Assembly (NCBI GenBank): GCA_012184525.1
Contig: WOFQ01000118.1
Coordinates: 1-42,639 of the forward strand
Direction of reading: 5' to 3'
DNA: 42,639 nucleotides
Source: Xenoacremonium recifei
Lineage: Eukaryota; Ascomycota; Sordariomycetes; Hypocreales; Nectriaceae
Shown here in pieces: positions 31,963 through 40,753 of this stretch. The notes beneath the pieces are model-generated. The model was not told the origin of the DNA and did not search any database. It saw only the letters and a list, made by a program, of their open reading frames with translations. The first letter of the stretch is position 1; every line of letters begins with the position of its first letter. The position numbers and the translations under genes are program-made.

Positions 31963-34900
31963 ATGGCTACCCCGTCCCGTGCGACGCCGTTGCGTCGACA
32001 ATCCTCTATAAACAACATGCGGCGATCCGATGACGACAATCGAGACCTCACGCGATCTCTGCAGCAGCTGACCCTCTCGACCTCACCGCGAAATGGTCCC
32101 TCGCATCTCTCCGAACCAACGACACCCTTCAGGAGTACGGCCCGTCGCAGCTCTCATTCGCCGAATCCCAGCCCTCGCCTACCCTCCCGCAGCCCTTCAA
32201 ATGGACCTTCAAATGGGCGAGACTCCCGCGCCGGCACCCCGAACCTGCTTCGCAAGGCGTCGATGAACTCCTTGCGATCGTCTAACGGACCAGGTCCCGG
32301 TCATACTCCCGTGCGCCGTGCCAGTTCTGCGCACATCATGTCTCCTACCATGAAGCCCATGTCGCCCTTGGCTACAACTCCTCCCGTCGCCCCTGAGAAG
32401 CCCCGGCCGACCCCTAGTTCAGTTGCCAACGAATTCTTCAAGGCCGAACTGGAAGCACACCATGGAGAAATTCCAACGCGACAGACAGAAATGATTGTAG
32501 TTCTGAACGACGCGGTCTATGGCCATCGCTTCTCCCGCCCTCGAACCTCGCGCGCTGCACTAAGTACCATCGTCGAACGACCCGAGAGAATCAGAGCCGG
32601 CGTCCTAGGAATGTCGGCTGCGTATGTGCGACTGGGCCAACGGCACGAAGAGGGGGCTTTTGCGATTCATCCCAAACTAGATGTGCACGAACTTCCTAGC
32701 ATTCCCTTTCGAATTCACAAGACAACGAGGAGGCTACCTCTGATGTCGCAGGCCGTTACAAACGTACACGGGTCGAAATGGATGGAAGAACTCAAGCTTA
32801 TGTGCAATTCTGCCGAAGCTAAGCTCGCTATGGGAGGAAAGGAGCTTCAGAGACCGGACATGAACAGGGGCACCAGCGAGACGCCAGAGAAATTCCACGA
32901 AGGGGATTTGTACTTGTGCTCTGAGTCCTTGGGTGCTATTGAAGGTGCTTTGGGGGCTGTCTGCGAGGCTGTTGATACTGTTCTTGGGCCCGGACCCCGA
33001 CGTGCCTTTGTTGGTGCTCGGCCTCCTGGTCATCATTGCTCTGCTGGCCACCCTTCTGGCTTCTGTTGGGTGAATAACGTACACATTGGAATTATGCATG
33101 GAATTCTGAACCACGGGCTCACCCATGCCGCCATTATCGATTTCGATCTGCACCACGGCGACGGTTCGCAGGCCATCACATGGCAGCACAATACCCGGGC
33201 GACTGCTGCACCGAAAAATGCTGCTGCATGGAAGAAGTCGTCGATCGGGTACTTCAGCTTGCATGACATCAACTCATACCCGTGTGAAATGGGCGATGAA
33301 GAAAAGGTCAAGAATGCCAGTCTGTGCATCGACAACGCGCACGGACAGACGATCTGGAACGTCCATCTCCAACCATGGAGAACGGAGCAGGAGTTCTGGA
33401 CCCTATATGAGTCGAAGTATATGATCCTTCTGGACAAGGTACGAAACTACCTCCAGAACCAGGCTGAAAGCTTGAAACAAGCCAATCAACCTCCCAAAGC
33501 GGCCATATTCTTCTCCGCAGGCTTCGATGCGAGTGAATGGGAGAGTGCTGGGATGCAGCGACACAAGGTCAACGTGCCAACTGAATTCTACGCAAGGATT
33601 GCTCAGGATGTCATCAAATTGGCTGCGGAAGAAGGCCTGCATGTTGACGGTCGAGTCATCAGCGTGCTTGAGGGTGGTTATAGCGATCGAGCTCTGTGCT
33701 CAGGCATATTCAGCCATATAAGTGGTCTTGCTGGTGATCAGACGCTCAAGGAAGTTTCCCAGGTAAACACAGGACTGGGCTTCGAGATGGGCCAGAAGAT
33801 GGGGGTTGTTTCGGAGCAAGAGGAAGTTCAGATGCCAGGGAAACCGTCATCGCCTTCACTTCACTCTTATGATGCGAATTGGTGGGCGAGTTCCAAACTT
33901 GACGATCTTGAGAATGTTCTCGCAAATCCCCTCTCCCCTCCACCAAAGCCTCGCAGCACGGCTCCTCCTACATACTTCACGCCAACGCAAGCATCAACGG
34001 CCAAAGTAGTTGAGCCGAGCAAAGTCCGTCGAAGCTTCTCAGGATTAAGTCAAAGTGCAAGCCCTTCGAGGCCACCATCACCTCCCCCGCCAGCGGTGCC
34101 ATGGACAATCGCAGTCCATGAGCTAAGCAAGCTGCTGATCCCAGCGGACCGTCAGACCGAAAGTTGCAAACCCGAGGACCTTAATGCAGAGGCTACACGG
34201 GCTCGACGCGATCGCCAATCCGCGCTGAACGGCAATCCTCCCGCCCCTGCAGCACCCCCTCAAAGTCGGCCAACATCTCGGATGGCTCTACGTGAAAGGA
34301 GAACTAAACCTGCAGTTCCTGTTGAGGAGCTAGGATTGGACAAATCGAAGAATCGTAGAAAGACGGTTGCGACAACAACCAACATCTCACCGAACAAGGT
34401 CAGCATAATGGTGCTTTACTTACGTGCCAGCGTTTGAACGAAACTGACCTCTTTCACAGGCGTCAGCACGAGGAACTCCCTCAGAGGGCAATGAGACGCA
34501 ACCAGCAAGGAGGGCCAGTCGACGTCTTAGCGGGACTCCAACTATTCTCCCCCTGGATGAAGCACCTCCTCTTCCCAACCACCCCCTGGTCAGCCGTCCC
34601 GTAGCTCCGATGACCAGTCGAACACAAAGTGCAGATACTCTTCCTATGAAGAAGAGCCGACCCACGACGACAACTAAAAAGGAGACCGTTCCAAAAGCGC
34701 CTCGTGGCCCCAAGAAGTCTACACCTTCCGCTTCAAGGTCTGGGACACCGAGACGCCAGTCTCCTGTTAAGGCAGCATCCTCCTCGCATGGTTCCGGGGA
34801 AGACATTGATAAGATCACATCTGGGATGAAGAAGATCCGGATCAACCTCATTACGCAGTCACAGAAAGATGCAAGGGCAAAGGCTCGTCAAGAGGGCGAG

Positions 34901-35521
34901 AAGTCAGTGACTCCAGAGACACCTACTTTCAATGAACAGCCTCTCAAGACTCCCCTGGCGGTTCCTGAACCTCTACTCAAATCTGAGCCAGAGGCGGAAC
35001 CCGAAATCGTCGTCAACACCTACAAGAGCTCTCCCGATGCTTCGCCGAGGCAATGCCCGGCATCTGATCCTCACATCCCAACACCACCGACAACGGTCTC
35101 ATCCAGCGGCCTCACCACTCCGATCCAAGAGAAGGTTCCATTTGATGCTCCCTCGCCAGATCCCCGACAAGTTGCGCTTCCTCTGAGCTCGCCCACCGTT
35201 CCTTCGGTGGCCATCCAGCCTACTATGGAAGCGCCAGATGTGTTCATCCCGTACCAGCCCGAGGGTCCAGCACCTGTCGCCGTGGCCCAGAACGAAGCGC
35301 TCACATGGCTCGTCCCAAACGCCCCTACACCCTCGATGCAAACGCCTGTTGCAACCCCCAGTCCTGTGAAGCAGCATAAGAATCTCTTCAACTACGCTGG
35401 GTCAGCAGGGATCCCTTTCGCGCCTCGAGGGCAAGCTGCAACTCACGTCACGAATGAGAACAAGCTGGAACCTAAACCTTCGTCGTCAGTCTGGGACGTT
35501 CCGGAAACGCCACAGAAGTGA
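31963..35521 (+). CDS. HOS3: Histone deacetylase HOS3 (class II-like, filamentous-fungal HosB type)
   Basis: Two exons, 31963-34398 and 34460-35521, give 1165 residues. The 61-bp intron (GTCAGC...TTTCACAG, CTGAC branch) is in phase 0. Residues 1-150 are a Ser/Pro/Arg-rich disordered region. The deacetylase domain spans about 170-620. It includes ARPPGHHCSAGHPSGFCWVN near 352-371 with the paired His, IIDFDLHHGDGSQ near 391-403 with the zinc Asp and His, FFSAGFDASEWE near 515-526 with the second zinc Asp, and LEGGYSD near residue 573 with the catalytic Tyr. All catalytic residues are intact, so it should be active. The ~540-residue C-terminal tail is low-complexity and basic, with patches such as IDKITSGMKKIRINLIT and a terminal WDVPETPQK. 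Hos3 enzymes are trichostatin-insensitive homodimers in yeast, with bud-neck and nuclear-pore roles. The tail's role here is unknown. The gene converges with HIS2. Confidence 0.94.
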
Positions 35522-35874
35522 TGTATAAACAAGATCTGTTATTGTTAGGGGTTCTGGTCAGTTTGGAAGATATAGGAGTCTTGGGGAAAGGGTCTTGCTT
35601 TCAAGGGTTGACATCCTTACTTTCGCTTCGTCTGCTTCTCTGTGGGTTGCGGAGACCTGCGCTTGTATTAGATGCTTGGCTCAGCTCTGTTGCATGATAC
35701 CCTTGTGTTTTAAATCGTTGTTTTGAAATGTAGCTTTAATCAATGTCTAAATCGTGCCTGCGAAGATCCCCTCTACTTTCTTCCATGTGTGTGATGACAC
35801 CCATCCATCTAATAGTCTATCCAAATCTCGCTATCCAAGATACATCTCCTTATTCGTTCGTGGGCACGCCTAAA
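35522..35874. other. Convergent 3' regions of HOS3 and HIS2
   Basis: These 353 bp lie between two converging stop codons. They are T-rich with several possible polyadenylation elements, and no gene is seen. Confidence 0.6.
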
Positions 35875-36858
35875 CTAGATCTTAAAATTCTCGCGGAAGA
35901 CAGCGAGGGGCACGCTGACATCTTCCAGCTTCGACTTGTCCTCGCCCTTAAATCCTGGGTGTGGCTCCCGTCGGAACGTCCAGACCTCCTGGACGCCCAA
36001 GCTCTCGAGGTAAGTTACCGTGCGTGCGTAGTTTGTGGCGACCTGGGCGATACCATGGCTGTCGTCCGAGAAAGTAAACTTGCCGCCTATCCGTAACCAC
36101 TCTTCTGCGATCTCTCTGCACGGGTACGGCTCAGCCAAGCCCTTGCGCAGCGCCGCGCTGTTGCACTCCAGCCAGCCGCCCTGCTCAGCCGCCAGCTGCA
36201 GATTTCGCGTCACCTTCTCCCACACACCCTTCCACTGTCGAACATCTCGTCCTGGGTCAACACTCATAAGACGGATGAGGTCAAAGTGGCCAATAACCCG
36301 CGGCTTCAGCGCCTTCAACATGGCGTACTGCAGGTCGTAGTAGTTCTCATACAGCTGCTCCTCGGTGCCACCGCTGGCCTCGACAGCACGGCCATACGTG
36401 GCGGCATCATAGTCAATGGGGATGCTGTGAACGTGGTGCACGCTGCCGATGAAGTAGTCAACGCAAGGAGGCATTGCTAGCTCTTTCACCCGCGGCTCGA
36501 AGCATGGTCGGATGAACTCGGCCTCGAAGCCGATGAGGATGTGGATCTGCGAAGCGTAAACGCGTTGAAGTCGCTGTGCTTCGGCGATGTAGGCCTCATG
36601 GCGGGGTGGCAGAACAGCCAGTGAAGCCTCGGGGTCATCGAGCTGGGCGACGTGTCAGTGACAGGTGAGATGAGGCATGTGGTGCTGATGACTGACCTCT
36701 TCGGGATAGAGATCCTGCGGCTCATAGCGCGGCATGTGCTCTGTAAGCCCAATGGTCTTGTAGCCGACGGAAATGGCATGTTTGAGGATGTCCTCGAGCT
36801 GATCTTTTGCGTGGCCTGGGCAAAATTGGCCCGAGTGGGAATGCATCGTGAAGGCCAT
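35875..36858 (-). CDS. HIS2: Histidinol-phosphatase, PHP family
   Basis: Two exons on the minus strand, 36858-36697 and 36642-35875, give 309 residues. The 54-bp intron (GTCAGT...GCCCAG) is in phase 0 and joins YPEE to LDDPEASLAVLPPRHEAY. The enzyme hydrolyses histidinol phosphate to histidinol, the penultimate stage of histidine synthesis. The PHP metal-site motifs are present: MHSHSGQFC (H6, H8), LTEH (E40, H41), GFEAEF (about 93-97), GSVHHVHS (about 120-127), IGHFDLI and the closing FSDDSHG. The length suits the fungal His2/HisK-type enzyme, a different fold from the HAD-type bacterial HisB. The MAFTMHSHSGQ start is the family start. Nothing is missing. Confidence 0.95.
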
Positions 36859-37630
36859 GATGGGCGGGATGTCAGTGACGCCTCGACTGGGTGAGACGCC
36901 GGTAAGATGCAGCGAATGCTAGAGAGATCAGTCAGCTGGAGTAGATTGATGAAAGGGTGGGCAGATACCTTATCTTGGTCAACAATTACTCAACATTTGT
37001 TTGAAGGAGTGAAAAGAGTCAAAACGAGGCTTTTGGGGAGGCCTAACTTGGTTTGCCTTATCAAACGGCTTGGTGGAGGACGAGATTTGCGCCTTCCCCG
37101 CCCACATGTCAAGGCCACGGCTTGTGAGAGGTACTTCGTCGGCACGCAAAATCCTCCACCAACGTCCGACCTTCATCCTTTCATTACCTTAACCATTATC
37201 GTCATCTTGTATCTGGGCTAGTAACTGTACTATAAATTTCTCGTTTCCTTAACGATGATTATATTCGGTCGATTCTCGCAAACTTGTCTCGTTCGATCGT
37301 CCTGTGCACCACTCAAACAGCCACTATAGTACGCATCACTTCGTCCCGGTCTAGATCCAGACGGTTCTTCCGCCAGCTGCATTCCAGCTTCTCATCCAAC
37401 ACAGTCAATGAAATAGGGTCGTTGTTTGTCCCGTGTAAGTCCAAATTTTCCTCCCAGGCCAGAGTTCCTTTCCGCCTGTGTCGTTTCCGTGTCCTGTCCT
37501 TTCCAAACTCCAGTCCATGCAAATAATTATATCCTTATCCCTCTAGTTCCTTGCTATGCCCTCCTGATGCTGATCATCGCCCTAGAAATAACGCCAGGCC
37601 TCCCAATCCTATACCACTGATAGAGTGTTC
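36859..37630. other. HIS2 promoter and 3' flank of the DUF3433 gene
   Basis: No gene is seen in these 772 bp. The part next to HIS2 must hold its promoter. I did not find a clear Gcn4/CpcA TGACTCA site near the start: only GAGTCA-type half sites are visible (for example near 37016). Confidence 0.5.
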
Positions 37631-40600
37631 CTACGACTTGCTGTCGTAGGATGGTATATCACCGTAAACCCCCGGTGCCATACTGATATACCGCCCAGGA
37701 AACATGCTGTCTCCCTCCAGTTCGATCCGGGCCACCTTGCCCTCGTCTTGCGTCACCGAGATCCCATATGTCCGTTCCAAAGTTCCGGTCCTTGATCCAC
37801 CAGCTGCAGCGCCTCCAGTGAACCAGCCCATCCTAAATGTCTTTCGTCGGAGACAGCGTGATAGATCTTCGTCTAGGAGCCATTCTGCGCCGTCCGGGAT
37901 CCTCCACCATATAGTCGAGTCGGCTAGAAGACTGGCCTGAGCAGCAATGGAACCCGGATTCTTAGGCAGACTGCACGGCTCAACAGTCCGAAGCGCAAAC
38001 CCGGCCAAGACCAGTGTTAGTGCAAACAACACAGCAAGAACAACAGTCTGGACTTTGCTCTGCTTCAAGCGTGGGATGAAGTAGTTCACTGAAGCAGAGA
38101 CATCCGCCGGCTGTGTCACCGACCCATCCGAGTCGTTGAACGATTTGCGGACAGTCCCATTGTTGAGGACTTGTGCCCGCAGCATCCCGTGCTGATCTCT
38201 GATGGCCTGACTGACCGCATTAGTCCGGTCTGATCCAACAAGGCGTTCGAGAGGCATGTCAAGCCATGACAAGACGAGTGTCTTGAAGAACCCGTCCAGC
38301 CCTTCGAGGCTACTGTCTCCGTCTCCGACATCTTGTAGAGAGCTGTACATCTCGGATATACCCAGCGTTATGTTGGCTGGTCTCTCGCTCGTGGTGTTGG
38401 GCAATGGGATGTGGTCTGTGTCAATGGTCAAATCCTCAGTCCTGAGGGTCGTCAAAACGTCGATGTTGTTTATCGTCTCGTTGCACATGAGAACCGTCAA
38501 CAAGCCGTCATCGGAACAGTCTCCCCAGATGTAGTTGATGGGAAACTTTAAATTCAACTTCGAACACGATGCTGCTACAAAGCCGGCGGTAGAGCTCTCA
38601 TTCTTGCAAATGGCGGTTTCTGAATCCGAGTCAAGTGGCGCACATTCGAGTTTGGCACCCGTCCCGTTGCTCAAGGTGGCAGCTTGGCAGACAAGCTCGG
38701 CCTTCGTCGCGGTCAAGGTTGTGACTAGGTCAGTATTGGGGAGCGGCCACACTGGGGCTTGGTCGGTTAGGTCCAGTGTTGGAAAGGCCAGGTCCTCATA
38801 TGTGCCGAACGGGTATCTCGGTGATGAGTTCAAGAGTATCTTCTGGACTACTTCTTGAGTCAGGCTCGCGGCTCCAGAATCGTTGGTTGACTGGAAGTAT
38901 GTCTCCTGTTGGAGTTGAAGATGTGCCGTCTGCCCCAGCTCTGCAATAGCGAAGAGTCCCGCGGTGAAGATGGGCATCAACCAACCCAGCATGGCTAACC
39001 ACTTCTTCAGGAAGACGGCTCCGTCTTTGTGCTTCATGGCCTTCCATACGGTCCTAAGACCAAACTCGTTGAGATATGTGCGTCCAAATGACTCCCGGAA
39101 CCGGCATTTTTGCGAGACGAGCTTTAGAAACGGCGCGAGTCGGCGAGTGTCGAGATCGATTCGGCTGAGAAATATCGCAAACAAAACCGTGAGGAGGGTG
39201 GGTATACATGTCCACATGATGAAGTCCGTATCACTGGGATCGAACCCCTCGCCATTGCCCCAGACGGCAAATACAACCCACAATCCGGCGAGGAACACAA
39301 CCGACGTAATGATTGTTGCGGTCATTGCCCTCGCGGCAATGGTCCAAGGCCGGTAGCGATCTATTGCTTCGTTGTTGTGCTTTCCTGAACCAGCGTCACC
39401 CGTCATCATGGGACCTCCATTCAGCTGTTTTAGTTGAAACATCTCCTCGAGCTTTCGTCCTCGCTGGCTCACAATCGTTGTGTACCAGGACCCTGGCAGT
39501 CTTGCCGCCACGACGTCCATCTCAGCGTGTCCTGTGCCAGTGAGCCTTGACAGGAACATCTTACTACTTGACAAAATGGCGACCGTTCCACCCAGCGAGG
39601 TCGGATCACGAGTCGTTATGCCGTCCTTGGGAGGCGCGTGGTACAGCATTGGCAGGGTGAGGATGCAGAGCACACAGAGAATGCCCACAAAGCTATGCAG
39701 CGTGCCAGGGCGGATCTCGAGGTACTTGGTGCCATCGGCCTGGACGTCTGCGTGAAAGATGCTGGTCGAAAGGACAACTTCGACACGAAGAAGCAAGGAT
39801 CCGGCGATAGAGGCCACGACGAGGTGATGCCGATTTCGAAAGGCCGTGCTCAGGGCTGTAAAGGAGTTCATGCCAGGGTAATCAAGGAGGACTGTCCTAC
39901 GAGCCTGTTTCCGTCTGGTTTCGTCTACGGAACGAGGCCTTCCATGAAGGATGATCCATGGCGTATACTGCAAAGCCTGGAACTCGACTCGTGACCATAG
40001 GACCGCCACAGCCGTGGTTACTGGTGTGTTGTCAGCCCCCTGATGATTCCACTGCATCTTGAAAGACAATGATAACTCACCTAGTACAGGACCAAAAGTC
40101 CACAAGCCTTCGACCACGGCCTTTGTGCTGCCGTCTCCCAGCACCACCATCAGCACTTCTCCGACAATGGCGAGGGCTGCAAACACGCCCAGAAAGGCAG
40201 CAATTATAGATCTCCGCAGCCATCGCGGGCTCCAGCCGTTCCTCACCCATGCCTCATCCCCGTTCTGCGGCTCTTTTGACGCCCTCTCCTGCTCGCTACT
40301 TGTCGGAGGCGTGTCATAGTACGGCCTTTGCAACAACGCATCGTCCAGGACCCGAGGCGCGGTATGATTGTCAAAATAGCCTAGGGTTGGCGACGTGAAC
40401 CCCGGAGAGACAGACCTGGGCATTGGTGGCGGCGGCGACATTTGCCCAAACGTCCCAGTGGGCGAAGAGATGCCATTGCTGCTAACAGTGTTGACGCCCC
40501 CGTTGTTGTAGAAGTACTGGCTGTATATGTTGGAGCTGCTGCCGCTGCTGCTCTGAAAGTCGGAACTCCGGTGTTCCTGAAGACGTGGGCTGTGTGAAGG

Positions 40601-40753
40601 TAGTGGCGGCGACAGCAACGGCGCACTGATGAGCCCGGACGAAGACCTGTGAGTGCCAGAGTTCGTCGAGGGCACTCTAGGGAACGTGAAGCCCGACGAG
40701 AGTGTGTCGTCGGAGTCCTTGTTGGCAATGATGTTGGGCCAATTCGCGGCCAT
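37631..40753 (-). CDS. DUF3433 multi-pass membrane protein
   Basis: Two exons on the minus strand, 40753-40081 and 40020-37631, give 1020 residues. The 60-bp intron (GTGAGT, CTGAC branch, ACCAG) is in phase 1. It has no in-frame stop, so the retained form reads through as 1040 residues. Residues 1-165 are a Ser/Pro-rich cytosolic-looking region, and TM1 spans about 182-205 (after GWSPRWLRRS). The DUF3433 repeat signature appears twice: WSRVEFQALQYTPWIILHGR near residues 230-250 and VVLLDYP-type sequence after it. Further membrane segments include ATIITSVVFLAGLWVVFAVW, FIMWTCIPTLLTVLFAIFLS, WLAMLGWLMPIFTAGLFAIA and, near the C-terminus, VQTVVLAVLFALTLVLAGFA. Between the last two lies a roughly 250-residue loop with many N-glycosylation sequons and Cys, probably extracellular or lumenal. 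The family is confined to filamentous ascomycetes and its function is unknown. Confidence 0.9.
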   Translation of the reverse strand: MAANWPNIIANKDSDDTLSSGFTFPRVPSTNSGTHRSSSGLISAPLLSPPLPSHSPRLQEHRSSDFQSSSGSSSNIYSQYFYNNGGVNTVSSNGISSPTGTFGQMSPPPPMPRSVSPGFTSPTLGYFDNHTAPRVLDDALLQRPYYDTPPTSSEQERASKEPQNGDEAWVRNGWSPRWLRRSIIAAFLGVFAALAIVGEVLMVVLGDGSTKAVVEGLWTFGPVLGELSLSFKMQWNHQGADNTPVTTAVAVLWSRVEFQALQYTPWIILHGRPRSVDETRRKQARRTVLLDYPGMNSFTALSTAFRNRHHLVVASIAGSLLLRVEVVLSTSIFHADVQADGTKYLEIRPGTLHSFVGILCVLCILTLPMLYHAPPKDGITTRDPTSLGGTVAILSSSKMFLSRLTGTGHAEMDVVAARLPGSWYTTIVSQRGRKLEEMFQLKQLNGGPMMTGDAGSGKHNNEAIDRYRPWTIAARAMTATIITSVVFLAGLWVVFAVWGNGEGFDPSDTDFIMWTCIPTLLTVLFAIFLSRIDLDTRRLAPFLKLVSQKCRFRESFGRTYLNEFGLRTVWKAMKHKDGAVFLKKWLAMLGWLMPIFTAGLFAIAELGQTAHLQLQQETYFQSTNDSGAASLTQEVVQKILLNSSPRYPFGTYEDLAFPTLDLTDQAPVWPLPNTDLVTTLTATKAELVCQAATLSNGTGAKLECAPLDSDSETAICKNESSTAGFVAASCSKLNLKFPINYIWGDCSDDGLLTVLMCNETINNIDVLTTLRTEDLTIDTDHIPLPNTTSERPANITLGISEMYSSLQDVGDGDSSLEGLDGFFKTLVLSWLDMPLERLVGSDRTNAVSQAIRDQHGMLRAQVLNNGTVRKSFNDSDGSVTQPADVSASVNYFIPRLKQSKVQTVVLAVLFALTLVLAGFALRTVEPCSLPKNPGSIAAQASLLADSTIWWRIPDGAEWLLDEDLSRCLRRKTFRMGWFTGGAAAGGSRTGTLERTYGISVTQDEGKVARIELEGDSMFPGRYISMAPGVYGDIPSYDSKS

